Below, piece by piece: positions 34,553 to 47,811 of a stretch of 64,000 bases of DNA (its first letter is position 1; every line of letters starts with the position of its first letter). Under the pieces are notes generated by a model that did no database searches, was not told the origin of the DNA, and worked only from the letters and a program-made list of their open reading frames with translations. This DNA is from Pseudolabrys sp. (GTDB lineage Bacteria > Pseudomonadota > Alphaproteobacteria > Rhizobiales > Xanthobacteraceae): contig JAUXXH010000034.1 in NCBI GenBank assembly GCA_030684935.1, forward strand, positions 1-64,000, read 5' to 3'. Position numbers and translations under genes: made by a program.

Positions 34553-35014
34553 TCAGTTGTTCCGGCCGGCGGTGATCGACGGCCGAAGGCCGAGCGGTTC
34601 GCGGCTGTTGGCGCTTTGCGCCACCGTCGCGCGCGGATTGTGCCGGGCGAATTCGCACGAGGCGAAGCCGAGGCCGGACACCGAACCGCGGAACGTGTTG
34701 TTGTCGATCTTCTTCAGATTGAAGCACGGTTCGATCGGCAGGCCGCGCAACGAGGCGCAGACGCGTTCGCCGGCGACGCGGATGGTGCCGGGCGGAAGCC
34801 GCGCATAGCGCACCGGGCCGTCGCCGCGGATCTGGATGGAGCCGACCACCGAGCCGTCATGCAGGATGCGGCCCTGGCCCTTGGTGCCTTCGAAGCAGGT
34901 ATAGGAGAACGTCTTGCCCATGACGAAGCGGCGCGCCTCTTCGACGCCCATTTCACTGGCCATGGCGGGCAGCGCGGCCAACAGGCCGACCAGCAACGCA
35001 ATTCCACGCAACAT
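34553..35014 (-). CDS. Exported hypothetical protein
   Basis: 153 residues with a signal peptide (MLRGIALLVGLLAALPAMASE). The mature part has EEARRFVMGKTFSYTCFEGTKGQGRI, then strands and a C-terminal Cys near GFASCEFARHN. It resembles small beta-rich exported proteins of Rhizobiales; no function is known. It is convergent with the phosphatase gene. Confidence 0.7.
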   Translation of the reverse strand: MLRGIALLVGLLAALPAMASEMGVEEARRFVMGKTFSYTCFEGTKGQGRILHDGSVVGSIQIRGDGPVRYARLPPGTIRVAGERVCASLRGLPIEPCFNLKKIDNNTFRGSVSGLGFASCEFARHNPRATVAQSANSREPLGLRPSITAGRNN

Positions 35015-35115
35015 TACCCAACTCCGACTGACGCCCGCGATTTAACGAGTCCGCGCCTGCTTTTTCAAGTCTGCCCGGAGTATGCACCGCGTTCGTCGCC
35101 AAATCCTGAACGTGG

Positions 35116-36102
<987 letters not shown>

Positions 36103-36170
36103 GCGCTTTCTCCCTGCCGGGGCCGGACTGAGCCGGCCTTCCTCATTTGGATGACAGTTCTAAAGCCGTG

Positions 36171-36197
36171 GCGCGCGGGGACAAGCCCCGGCCGCGG
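36171..36197. repeat. Possible degenerate copy of the CTTG(A/T) hairpin repeat
   Basis: Contains cggggacaagccccg (a hairpin with the acaag loop of the repeat family at 40512, 47660 and 52389). It lies just upstream of acuI, between it and the 3' end of the MFS gene. The flanking ATCC/GTCAT blocks are absent, so this may be chance. Confidence 0.25.
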
Positions 36198-36206
36198 ATC
36201 GCGGTC

Positions 36207-37451
36207 TCAGGCCGGTTGCAGCGCCGGCCGGAGTACGGGCTTCTCGACGATGGGCAGGTTGATCAGCGCCGACAGCACGCCGAAGAACACCGACAGCCAC
36301 CACACCGGATCGTAGGAGCCCCAGGTCTCGAACACGATGCCGCCGAGCAGCACGCCGAGGAAGCCGCCGACCTGGTGGCTGAAGAAGGCGAAACCGAACA
36401 GCATGGTGAGCCAGCGCGTGCCGAACATCACGGCGACCAGTCCCGAGGTCGGCGGCACCGTCGACAGCCACAGCAGGCCGGTGACCGCGCCGAAGATCAG
36501 CGTGGTCGCGGTCGAGGTCGGCAACAGCATGAAGGCGACGATCGACAGCGCGCGGCCGAAATAGATCGCCGACAGGATGTAGCGCTTCGGCATGCGGCCG
36601 CCGAGGTAGCCCGACAGCAGCGAGCCGACAATGTTGAAGAGCCCGATGATGGCCAGCGTCCAGCCGCCGACCTGCGCCGACAGCCCGCGGTCGATCAGAT
36701 AGGACGGCAGATGCACGGTGACGAAGGCAAGCTGAAAGCCGCAGGTGAAAAAGCCAAGCACCAGCAGCACGTAGGAGCGGTGGCCGAAGGCCTCGACCAG
36801 TGCCTGCCGGATCGACTGCGTCGCCACGACCGGCGGCGGCGGACCGGTGCGGCGCGGCGTCGCCAGCGCCAGTGACAACGGCAGGATCAGCAGCAGGATG
36901 AACGAGAAAATCAGCAGCGTCGACTGCCAGCCATAGGCGTCGATGAGACCGACGCCGAGCGGCGAAAACAGGAACTGCCCGAACGAGCCGGCGCCGGTGC
37001 CGACGCCGAAGGCGATCGACCGCCAGCTTTCGGGCAGAAGCTTGCCGAAGCCGCCCAGCACGATGGTGAACGAGCAGGCCGACAGGCCGAACCCGATCAA
37101 AACCCCGGCGGTGAAGTCGAGCGCAACCGGCGTGGTCGAATAGGACATCAAGGCGATGCCGGCGGCGTACAGGATCGAGCCGACGGCCAGCACTTTGTTG
37201 GTGCCGTATTTGTCGGCCATGGCGCCGGCGAACGGCTGGCCGATCCCCCAGATCAGGTTCTGGATCGCCAGCGCCATCGCGAAGACGTCACGGCCCCAGT
37301 TGTATTCCATGGACATCGGGGTCAGGAAAAAGCCGAGCGAGGAGCGCGGCCCGAAGCTGATCATGGCGATCAGGCAACCGCAGATCACGACCACAGCCGG
37401 CGTGCGCCAGCCGACGGCACTCGCCGCTTTTCCAGCCCCTGACAGCGTCAT
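36207..37451 (-). CDS. MFS transporter (monocarboxylate/OFA-like)
   Basis: 414 residues, twelve predicted spans. There is an early LIAMISFGPRSSLGFFLTPMS span, a loop DKYGTNKVL after span 3 (the motif-A region), and a mid-protein charged loop. The pattern EYNWGRDVFAMALAIQNLIWG resembles monocarboxylate/OFA-type carriers. It would move an organic acid or drug; the substrate is unknown. The same-strand acuI is 104 bp downstream, so cotranscription is possible. Confidence 0.88.
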   Translation of the reverse strand: MTLSGAGKAASAVGWRTPAVVVICGCLIAMISFGPRSSLGFFLTPMSMEYNWGRDVFAMALAIQNLIWGIGQPFAGAMADKYGTNKVLAVGSILYAAGIALMSYSTTPVALDFTAGVLIGFGLSACSFTIVLGGFGKLLPESWRSIAFGVGTGAGSFGQFLFSPLGVGLIDAYGWQSTLLIFSFILLLILPLSLALATPRRTGPPPPVVATQSIRQALVEAFGHRSYVLLVLGFFTCGFQLAFVTVHLPSYLIDRGLSAQVGGWTLAIIGLFNIVGSLLSGYLGGRMPKRYILSAIYFGRALSIVAFMLLPTSTATTLIFGAVTGLLWLSTVPPTSGLVAVMFGTRWLTMLFGFAFFSHQVGGFLGVLLGGIVFETWGSYDPVWWLSVFFGVLSALINLPIVEKPVLRPALQPA

Positions 37452-37656
37452 GTAAACAAGTCTCCGGCCGGATTGAATCGGCCCCTGCGCCCGGAGGCGG
37501 CGCGTTGCGTGGCCGGAACCTTATCGTCCGAATCCGGCCGTCCCAAACGAATATTCGTGATCGAAGCCATTTGAGAGGCGGATAAGGCCGCCGAAACCGC
37601 GCGGGATAGCCGCGTTTTCCACGCCCACCCGCCCTGCAACGAAAACCGCATAGCAG

Positions 37657-37674
37657 ATCCGGCAAATTTGCCGG
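37657..37674. promoter_or_regulatory. Perfect 18-bp palindrome between the MFS and SleB genes
   Basis: TCCGGCAAATTTGCCGGA is fully self-complementary, at about 200 bp upstream of the MFS start and 7 bp after the SleB stop. With no T tract it is more likely an operator than a terminator. It could control the MFS gene. Confidence 0.35.
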
Positions 37675-37680
37675 AACAGC

Positions 37681-38967
37681 TCAAAGCTGTTTGGCCAGCG
37701 CCTCGGTCATCTTGGCGTCGCCCCAGTGCGGCTCGTCGGCGCCGTCGCCCCAGAGGTGGGGCCGATAGAAGCTGTGGATGCCGGTGTGGTACAGCTTCTT
37801 CATCTCGCCGATCCAGTTCGGACGCACATAGCTGGCGTGATAGTGCGTCGACTTGGCGACTTCCGGCATCCACAATTTGCCATCGAGCATGTCGTTGGCG
37901 ATGCGGTCGGCGCGGGTCCAGGCGTCCGGTTCGGTGACCACGTCGGGGATGCCGTCACAGGCGAAGGTGAACTGGCAGGCATTGTGCCGGTGCACGTTCT
38001 GATAGACCACGTCGCAGACATTGTTGGGATAGAACGGCGAGAACACGCGGTTCAGCACCACCTGCGCCACCGCGATCTGGCCGCGCACCGGCTCGCCGCG
38101 CGATTCGAAATAGACCGCATTGGCGAGACACTTCTGCGATTTGGCGCGCTCTTCGCCTTTCAGCCCGAGCCGCTCGGCCGGCGAGAAGGGCCGGGCCAGG
38201 GCGCCGGTGACTTCACCTTTTAGGGCAATGCTCTCACCGCCCGCGTCCGTTTCATCCGGCAGCGGTTTCGCCAGCGCCGCAGGCTTGATGTCGGGATCGC
38301 CGGCCGTCTGCGCCGCCAGCACCCGCGGCGCTTCGCCGGGCTGCCAGGGCGCGATCGCCGCGCCGCCGCCGGCCAGCGGATCGACACCGAAGTAAACGCG
38401 GCCGGCCGCCGGCACCGCCGCCGAATAAGGCGGCAGATCGTTGCCGGACGTCTCGTCCGGCGCCGCGCCAGGGTCCTTGTCCGGCAAGGCGGCAAATTCG
38501 TACTTGGCATAAGGGTCAAACCGTCCGCCGGCGGCCACACCGGCTTGCGGCGCCGGCGGGATGTCCAGCAGCGGCGGCAAGGGCGGCAGCGGCTCGCGCG
38601 TGCGCGACAGCGCCAGATCGCTCTTGTTCAGGCGATTGGCGCGCGGGAAGCGCAGCGGGCCGCCCTCGCCCAGCGGCTGCGCACCGATGGAACCGGTGAT
38701 GTCGGCCGGATCGAAATTGGCCAGTGCGTAGACCGGCGCATGCGGAATGGCGGTGCCGACCGGCCGCGGAAAACTGAACGTGGCGGCGTGGATGGTGCCG
38801 AACGGCGACATGGCCAGATGCGCCCGCGCGCGTTCGGTGACGGCCGGCTGGCGCACCAGCAGTGCGCCGAGGTCCTGATAGCCGATGGCATTGGGGAGCG
38901 CGGCAAGCACCAGGGCGCCGCATCCGATCGACGCAAACCGGCGCCGGCGCTTACGCGAAACTGTCAT
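37681..38967 (-). CDS. Cell wall hydrolase, SleB type (Hydrolase_2)
   Basis: 428 residues from [11 protein letters not shown]. An N-terminal signal/anchor ([19 protein letters not shown]) is followed by a long Pro/Ala-rich region and a C-terminal SleB domain (about 285-420). That domain shows [20 protein letters not shown] (catalytic Glu in YFESRGE), [21 protein letters not shown] and [12 protein letters not shown]. It is a predicted peptidoglycan amidase/lytic enzyme in the periplasm. The upstream frame extends to 39009 with a weaker start. Confidence 0.92.
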   Translation of the reverse strand: MTVSRKRRRRFASIGCGALVLAALPNAIGYQDLGALLVRQPAVTERARAHLAMSPFGTIHAATFSFPRPVGTAIPHAPVYALANFDPADITGSIGAQPLGEGGPLRFPRANRLNKSDLALSRTREPLPPLPPLLDIPPAPQAGVAAGGRFDPYAKYEFAALPDKDPGAAPDETSGNDLPPYSAAVPAAGRVYFGVDPLAGGGAAIAPWQPGEAPRVLAAQTAGDPDIKPAALAKPLPDETDAGGESIALKGEVTGALARPFSPAERLGLKGEERAKSQKCLANAVYFESRGEPVRGQIAVAQVVLNRVFSPFYPNNVCDVVYQNVHRHNACQFTFACDGIPDVVTEPDAWTRADRIANDMLDGKLWMPEVAKSTHYHASYVRPNWIGEMKKLYHTGIHSFYRPHLWGDGADEPHWGDAKMTEALAKQL

Positions 38968-39155
38968 GCACCCACTCACGCAACGGACAAATCCAGAGCC
39001 GCCGGCCAAAAGCCGCGCAATACGACCGGGATTATTATTCAGTGATTAACCTTGCGAAGCCGTTAATCGGCCCCGCCACGCGCGAAGATGGAACATTAAC
39101 TCTATCGCAAGCGCCGGGCGGCACTATCGCGGCAGCATTTTACCAGCGAGCCGGC

Positions 39156-40502
39156 ATGCCTGACGCAGTGATGCCTTCGACCCTTGCCGGGCCATGGTTG
39201 CTCGCGGCCGGTCTATGCATCGCCATCGGCGTCGGGCTCTGGTACCAGAGGCTGCGCGCGCAGAACCTCCGGCTGCACAGCGCCCTCGACAACATGACGC
39301 AAGGCTTGACCATGTTCGATGGGCAGGGCCGCATCACGCTGATCAACCGCCGTTATCTCGACATGTACAAGCTGTCGCCCGAGGTCGTGAAGCCGGGTTG
39401 TATGCTCAAGCAACTGATCCAGCACCGCAAGGATACGGGTCTGTTCGCCGGCGACGTCGACGCCTACTCCCGCATGATCATGGCCGGCGCGGCGAAGGGC
39501 GAAAGCTCGTCGCATTATGTGCAGGCCAGCGACGGCCGCTCGGTGATCGCCAAGAACGAACCGCTGCCCGGCGGCGGCTGGGTGTCGACCCACGAAGACG
39601 TCACCGACCAACAGCAGGCCGAGCAGGAACGCGCCGCCAACCGCGCGCAGGAACAGCGCCGGGCCGCCATCGATGTCGCGATCGCGACGTTCCGGCCGCA
39701 GGTCGAATGGCTGCTGTCGAGCGTCAGCGACAACGCCACCGCCATGCGCGCGACAGCGACCGATCTGTTCGGGTCGTCCGACCGCACCTCGCAGCGCGCC
39801 GAAAGCGCGGTACACGCGTTCAATGAGGCATCCACCAATGTGGAGACCGCGGCGCTGGCCGCCGACGAACTGTCGCGCTCCATCGCCGAGATCAGCCGGC
39901 AGCTCAGCCACACCAGCAGCATCGTCGGGCTGGCCACGCGGGAAGCCCGCGCCACCGACCGCGAGATCGCCGGTCTTGCCGACGGCGCGCAGAAGATCGG
40001 CGACGTGGTCAAGCTGATCCGCAACATCGCCGGCCAGACCAATCTGCTGGCGCTCAACGCCACCATCGAAGCGGCACGCGCCGGCGAAGCCGGCCGTGGC
40101 TTCGCCGTGGTTGCGTCCGAGGTTAAATCGCTGGCGGTGCAGACCGCCAAGGCGACTGAAGAGATCGCCAGCCACATCCTCGCGGTGCAGAACTCGACAT
40201 CCAGCGCGGTCGAGGCGATCCGCCAGATCGCCGCGCGCATGCAGGACATCAATCAGCACACCACCGCGGTGGCGGTGTCGGTCGAACAGCAGAATGCCGC
40301 CACCGGCGAGATCTCGCACAACGTCGCCAGCGCCGCCCAGGGCGCCGGACAGGTGGTCACGGTGCTGAGCGATGTCGCGGGTGCGGCGACGCAGACGCGC
40401 GGCTCCGCCGAAGTGGTGCGCGACGCGTCGGCGACCGTCGAGCAGGCGGTCGCCAATCTGCGACTCGAGGTCGAGGACTTCCTCGCCAAGGTGGCGGTGT
40501 AG
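39156..40502 (+). CDS. Methyl-accepting chemotaxis-type protein with PAS_7
   Basis: 448 residues. A single N-terminal span ([16 protein letters not shown]) is followed by a cytoplasmic PAS_7-like domain (about 40-150; [16 protein letters not shown]). There is no HAMP motif, and the MCP signalling domain comes next, with the hairpin tip [21 protein letters not shown] (about 287-310) intact. There is no periplasmic sensor, so it should sense an internal or redox-type cue. The PAS_7 block closely resembles the one in the GGDEF-EAL protein at 9.6 kb. No che genes are adjacent. Confidence 0.92.
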   Translation: MPDAVMPSTLAGPWLLAAGLCIAIGVGLWYQRLRAQNLRLHSALDNMTQGLTMFDGQGRITLINRRYLDMYKLSPEVVKPGCMLKQLIQHRKDTGLFAGDVDAYSRMIMAGAAKGESSSHYVQASDGRSVIAKNEPLPGGGWVSTHEDVTDQQQAEQERAANRAQEQRRAAIDVAIATFRPQVEWLLSSVSDNATAMRATATDLFGSSDRTSQRAESAVHAFNEASTNVETAALAADELSRSIAEISRQLSHTSSIVGLATREARATDREIAGLADGAQKIGDVVKLIRNIAGQTNLLALNATIEAARAGEAGRGFAVVASEVKSLAVQTAKATEEIASHILAVQNSTSSAVEAIRQIAARMQDINQHTTAVAVSVEQQNAATGEISHNVASAAQGAGQVVTVLSDVAGAATQTRGSAEVVRDASATVEQAVANLRLEVEDFLAKVAV

Positions 40503-40511
40503 CGTTCTCTT

Positions 40512-40546
40512 GGTCATTGCCGGGCTTGACCCGGCAATCCATGATG
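40512..40546 (+). repeat. REP-like hairpin repeat (family A), left copy of an inverted pair
   Basis: Head GGTCAT, stem TGCCGGG, loop CTTGA, stem CCCGGCA, tail ATCCATGATG. It forms an inverted pair with 40595-40629, downstream of the chemoreceptor gene. Confidence 0.8.
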
Positions 40547-40594
40547 AGCGTCCGCCCCGTTAAGCTGCACTTCAGGCCATCATACGCGTAAGCG

Positions 40595-40629
40595 CATCAT
40601 GGATGCCCGGGTCGAGCCCGGGCATGACC
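40595..40629 (-). repeat. REP-like hairpin repeat (family A), right copy of an inverted pair
   Basis: Read on the minus strand: GGTCAT, stem GCCCGGG, loop CTCGA, stem CCCGGGC, ATCCATGATG. Two stem positions differ from the left copy, and both differ together with their pairing partner, so the hairpin is conserved. Confidence 0.8.
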
Positions 40630-40670
40630 AGCGTGGACGGACATCGCCACAAACTAAACCGAGCGCTGCC

Positions 40671-43520
<2,850 letters not shown>

Positions 43521-43559
43521 GGCTCAATTCTTCAGTGAATCCGGGGATAGAGCCCCTCT

Positions 43560-43593
43560 AAAAACACCGCCGGGCGCGCCGAAGCAAGCCCGG
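43560..43593 (-). terminator. Likely terminator downstream of the DUF3096 gene
   Basis: Minus-strand hairpin ccgggc...gcccgg (stem at 43570-43575 and 43588-43593), followed by a short spacer and five T. It lies 8 bp after the DUF3096 stop. Confidence 0.5.
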
Positions 43594-43600
43594 CTTCCGC

Positions 43601-43741
43601 CTAGCGGAAAAGCCCGAGGCCGGTCAGTCCGATGAAGATCAGGTAGGCCGCAACAATGTAGTTGAGCAGCCGGGGCATGATCAGGATGGCGATGCCGGCG
43701 ACCAGCGCGACGATGGGCTGAAGATTGGTGATGCCTAACAT
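43601..43741 (-). CDS. DUF3096-type two-span mini-protein
   Basis: 46 residues: MLGITNLQPIVALVAGIAIL, then IMPRLLNY, then IVAAYLIFIGLTGLGLF. Two hydrophobic helices separated by PRLLNY match DUF3096. The mini-protein is predicted to insert in the inner membrane as a hairpin. An EcfG promoter 30 bp upstream (43771-43795) indicates general stress control. Confidence 0.85.
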   Translation of the reverse strand: MLGITNLQPIVALVAGIAILIMPRLLNYIVAAYLIFIGLTGLGLFR

Positions 43742-43770
43742 GAGAGCCTCGTTGGGTTGCAGGGGGATGA

Positions 43771-43795
43771 AACGGCAAACGGACGGGCAGGTTCC
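43771..43795 (-). promoter_or_regulatory. EcfG-type general stress promoter for the DUF3096 gene
   Basis: On the minus strand GGAAC, 16 bases, CGTT. The -10 ends 30 bp before the ATG at 43741. Both boxes and the spacing match the consensus. Confidence 0.75.
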
Positions 43796-43820
43796 ATCGT
43801 GGCCTGCCCCGGAACGACGA

Positions 43821-44186
43821 TTAGTTGCGGCTGGCCTCGCCTTCGAGTTCTTCGGCGCGGGTCCTTGTCAGGCGATAGTGGCAGTCGGCGGCTTCGATCC
43901 GGGCTATGGTGCCCTCGCCCAGCGCCCAGTAGAGACAACTGGCATCACGGTATTGCACCCACAGGCGCTGCGCTGTGCGCAATTGCTCGCGCTGCTTCGG
44001 CGGGGCATTTTTCAGCGCCTCTTGATAGGCGCTGTTGAGGCGCTTGTCCCACGCCGCGGCCCTGGCCTGTAAACAATCCACCATTTCCACGGTGCTGCCG
44101 TCGCAGCCGGGTTCGGCCGCGGGCTGGGCGGAAGCAATTGCGGCCGCCCCCAGGAGGGCGGCCGCGGTCAGTGTCAAAGTGCGCAA
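43821..44186 (-). CDS. LprI-like lysozyme-inhibitor (DUF1311) exported protein
   Basis: 121 residues if started at TTG 44186. A signal peptide (RTLTLTAAALLGAAAIASAQ) precedes a DUF1311/LprI domain with CDGSTVEMVDCLQARAAAWD, LNSAYQEALKNAPPKQREQL and LWVQYRDASCLYWALGEGTI...DCHYRLT. Four Cys should form two disulfides. The TTG sits two bases after the ilvC stop, so it would be translated from the ilvC transcript. No ATG or GTG start fits the signal peptide, so the TTG start is inferred. LprI-like proteins are secreted and bind lysozyme or cell-wall ligands. Confidence 0.75.
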   Translation of the reverse strand: MRTLTLTAAALLGAAAIASAQPAAEPGCDGSTVEMVDCLQARAAAWDKRLNSAYQEALKNAPPKQREQLRTAQRLWVQYRDASCLYWALGEGTIARIEAADCHYRLTRTRAEELEGEASRN

Positions 44187-44188
44187 GT

Positions 44189-45617
<1,429 letters not shown>

Positions 45618-45695
45618 CGGACAAAACTCCCCTGCTCGACCCCGCCGTTCTAGGCCGCCCTCCGGCCACCGGCAAGCGCGGCCAAAAAGCGCGTC

Positions 45696-46292
45696 CTAGA
45701 TCACCATCGGCACGATGCTGACGACCAGCAGCAGCGCCATCGCCACGTTGAAAACGCGCGCGTGTCGCGGGTTCGACAGCAGTCCGCGCAAGGCCACGCC
45801 GAAGGCGGTCCATGCCGATGTCGACAGGATCGCGGCCAGCCCGAACACGCCCAGCATCAGCGGCACGTCGATCGCGCCCTGCCCGGGCCGGATATAGATG
45901 GCGACCGCACTCAGCGACGTCACCACCGCCTTGGGATTGACCCACTGAAAGGCGGCTGCCTGAAGGAAGGTCAGCGGCCGCGCCTGTGCGTCACCGTCAT
46001 CGCGCACGGGCCTTGCATTCGCGACCTTCCACGCCAGCCACAGCAGGTACAGGCTGCCGGCGATCTTGAGCGCAACGTGCAGCATCGGCACCGCCGCAAA
46101 CACCAGCCCGAGCCCGGCGGCGCAGGCCGCCAGCAGCACGACAAAGCCGACGGTGACACCCAGCATGTGGCGGACCGAGCGCGTAAAGCCGAAATTCACA
46201 CCCGAGGCCGTCAACATGATGTTGTTCGGCCCCGGCGTGAATGACATCACGAAGGCGAACACCGTCATGGCGAGGAAGAGATCGACGGGCAT
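45696..46292 (-). CDS. LysE-family amino-acid exporter
   Basis: 198 residues with about six spans and the LysE/RhtB start FVMSFTPGPNNIMLTASGVNFG (the PGPN motif), then FLQAAAFQWVNPKAVV. It probably exports an amino acid. Its position between the ilvC and ilvBN genes suggests a branched-chain or related amino acid, but the substrate is not proven. Confidence 0.92.
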   Translation of the reverse strand: MPVDLFLAMTVFAFVMSFTPGPNNIMLTASGVNFGFTRSVRHMLGVTVGFVVLLAACAAGLGLVFAAVPMLHVALKIAGSLYLLWLAWKVANARPVRDDGDAQARPLTFLQAAAFQWVNPKAVVTSLSAVAIYIRPGQGAIDVPLMLGVFGLAAILSTSAWTAFGVALRGLLSNPRHARVFNVAMALLLVVSIVPMVI

Positions 46293-46301
46293 GGGGAAAT
46301 G

Positions 46302-46658
46302 TTAAAGTGGGTCTATACGCGCAAGGTCAATGCCGACGAGCACGGCCAGCCGGCCCTGCACGTCTCCCAATATCGCGTCCGGCACCCGCTCGATAATGGC
46401 AAACAGGCGCCCCTCCCGATCGATGGACCTGATCTGATCGACGAGGATAACACCCTTTGTCATCAGATTTGCGGGAAGCGCGACATTGAAAGGCCATGCG
46501 TGCGGCCTTGAGGTGATCGGGCACACGACGGCCCGCCGTGACTGCTCATGATAACTGCGGCTCGACAGAACGAGCGCCGGCCGGCGGCCCGCCTGTTCAG
46601 TCCCGCGCACCGGGTCGAATTCAACCCAGGCGATGTCGCCGGCGTCGGGCAGCAGCAT
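46302..46658 (-). CDS. mazF: MazF-family toxin (PemK/MazF endoribonuclease)
   Basis: 118 residues with the MazF beta-barrel: GDIAWVEFDPVRGTEQAGRRPALVLS, then VVCPITSRP, and MTKGVILVDQIRSIDREGR. The conserved Arg of RRPALVLS, Thr of PITS and the VDQIRSID region form the ribonuclease site. It cleaves mRNA sequence-specifically when its antitoxin is lost. It overlaps the mazE end by 38 bp and follows it on the minus strand, the usual antitoxin-first order. Confidence 0.93.
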   Translation of the reverse strand: MLLPDAGDIAWVEFDPVRGTEQAGRRPALVLSSRSYHEQSRRAVVCPITSRPHAWPFNVALPANLMTKGVILVDQIRSIDREGRLFAIIERVPDAILGDVQGRLAVLVGIDLARIDPL

Positions 46659-47013
46659 TTTTGGTCGCCGGACGCGGCGCCTTTCTGGGCTTGGCAGAGC
46701 CAGCGCGTTTCAGCACATCATCAAGCGTGATCGCGCCGCGCGAATAATCGTCATCGATGAACTCGGCGCCCCGATCGGGCCCCCAGTCAACGGTATCGGG
46801 TTCGGCGTCTGGACCGAGCCGCTTCATCTCGGCGACAAGATCCTCCAGCCGGTAGCGCGGAATGGCGCCGGCCGCCCGCGTCTCGGCCACCAGCCTCGAG
46901 CCGTCGCGGCCGAGTTCGACCACCGAGCCCTCGGACAGGCCGAGTTCGGTGACGAATTGCCGGGGCAGCCGCAGCGCCAGGCTGTTGCCCCACTTCGCAA
47001 GTTTGGCTTTCAT
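46621..47013 (-). CDS. mazE: MazE-like antitoxin (SpoVT/AbrB)
   Basis: 130 residues from ATG 47013. The N-terminal AbrB swapped-hairpin domain reads KAKLAKWGNSLALRLPRQFV with GDSV-like turns (GSVVELG). The C-terminal tail (WGPDRGAEFIDDDY...RRRRH) carries acidic and basic parts that would wrap MazF. It binds DNA to repress its own operon; a palindromic site lies 19 bp upstream. A GTG at 47019 is an alternative start. The AGGTG ahead of the ATG supports 47013. Confidence 0.9.
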   Translation of the reverse strand: MKAKLAKWGNSLALRLPRQFVTELGLSEGSVVELGRDGSRLVAETRAAGAIPRYRLEDLVAEMKRLGPDAEPDTVDWGPDRGAEFIDDDYSRGAITLDDVLKRAGSAKPRKAPRPATKNAAARRRRHRLG

Positions 47014-47031
47014 GGACACCTGCCGGGTTGG

Positions 47032-47046
47032 ATATACAATGTATAT
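47032..47046. promoter_or_regulatory. Probable MazE operator
   Basis: Perfect inverted repeat ATATACA-A-TGTATAT, 15 bp, ending 19 bp before the mazE ATG. Its AT-rich palindrome fits AbrB/MazE autoregulatory sites and overlaps where the promoter should be. Confidence 0.7.
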
Positions 47047-47073
47047 ACGCCCGGCCGGGCCGTCCAGCCCTGC

Positions 47074-47634
47074 CTAGAGGCCCTCCGGCCCCCGCCGGAT
47101 CGCGGCGATGCCGGTGCGGGCGACTTCGACCAGCCCGAGCGGCAGCATCAGTTCGATGAACTGCTCGACCTTGTCGCTCTTGCCGGTGATCTCGAAGATG
47201 AAGCTCTCGGTGGTGGCGTCGATCACGCGGGCGCGGAAGGCGTCGGCCAGCCGCAGCGCCTCGACCCGCTGCTCGCCCTTGCCGCGCACCTTGACCATCG
47301 CCAGTTCGCGCTCGATCGAGGTGCCGGTCAGCGTCATGTCGACGACGCGATGGATCGGCACCAGCCGGTCGAGCTGGCTCTTGATCTGCTCGATCACCAT
47401 CGGCGTGCCGGTGGTCACGATGGTAATAAGCGACAGGTGCTTCTGGTGTTCGGTCTCCGACACCGTCAGCGACTCGATATTGTAGCCGCGCCCGGAGAAC
47501 AGGCCGATGACCCGCGCCAGCACGCCGGGCTCGTTGTCGACCAGAACCGACAGCGTGTGCGACTCCTGGCGCTGCGCGGTCGGCGCGGTCGGATAATGCG
47601 ACGTGCTCGGGGTCAGATTTGCGTTTGCGTTCAT
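47074..47634 (-). CDS. ilvN: Acetolactate synthase small (regulatory) subunit
   Basis: 186 residues from ATG 47634. An ACT domain begins SHTLSVLVDNEPGVLARVIGLFSGRGYNIESLTV, the signature of valine-feedback regulatory subunits. The C-terminal domain follows with RVIDATTESFIFEITGK. It activates and regulates the IlvB catalytic subunit. A family A repeat pair separates it from ilvB (178 bp between genes), and the frame upstream of 47634 runs through that repeat, so the ATG given is the family start. Confidence 0.96.
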   Translation of the reverse strand: MNANANLTPSTSHYPTAPTAQRQESHTLSVLVDNEPGVLARVIGLFSGRGYNIESLTVSETEHQKHLSLITIVTTGTPMVIEQIKSQLDRLVPIHRVVDMTLTGTSIERELAMVKVRGKGEQRVEALRLADAFRARVIDATTESFIFEITGKSDKVEQFIELMLPLGLVEVARTGIAAIRRGPEGL

Positions 47635-47659
47635 GAGTATGGTCCGGTTTCCAGAGCCC

Positions 47660-47691
47660 GTCATTGCCGGGCTTGACCCGGCAATCCATGA
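47660..47691 (+). repeat. REP-like hairpin repeat (family A), left copy between ilvB and ilvN
   Basis: GTCAT, stem TGCCGGG, loop CTTGA, stem CCCGGCA, then ATCCATGAGG. It pairs in inverted orientation with 47742-47776. Confidence 0.8.
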
Positions 47692-47741
47692 GGCATTTCC
47701 GCTAGAACAGTTGTCGTTATAAGGCTTTCGTCTGCCGATCT

Positions 47742-47776
47742 TCATCATGGATGCGCGGGTCAAGCCCGCGCATGAC
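47742..47776 (-). repeat. REP-like hairpin repeat (family A), right copy between ilvB and ilvN
   Basis: On the minus strand: GTCAT, stem GCGCGGG, loop CTTGA, stem CCCGCGC, ATCCATGATG. The stem changes relative to the left copy come in complementary pairs. The pair lies inside the ilvBN transcript and could influence relative subunit expression. Confidence 0.8.
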
Positions 47777-47811
47777 GCCGAATTTGGCTGATCCACCGGA
47801 CGTAGCGACGG

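Noticed and set aside
39090..39118. GGAAC box upstream of the chemoreceptor gene
   Set aside because: No CGTT at 16-17 bases; the spaced sequence is CGCC, so not an EcfG promoter.
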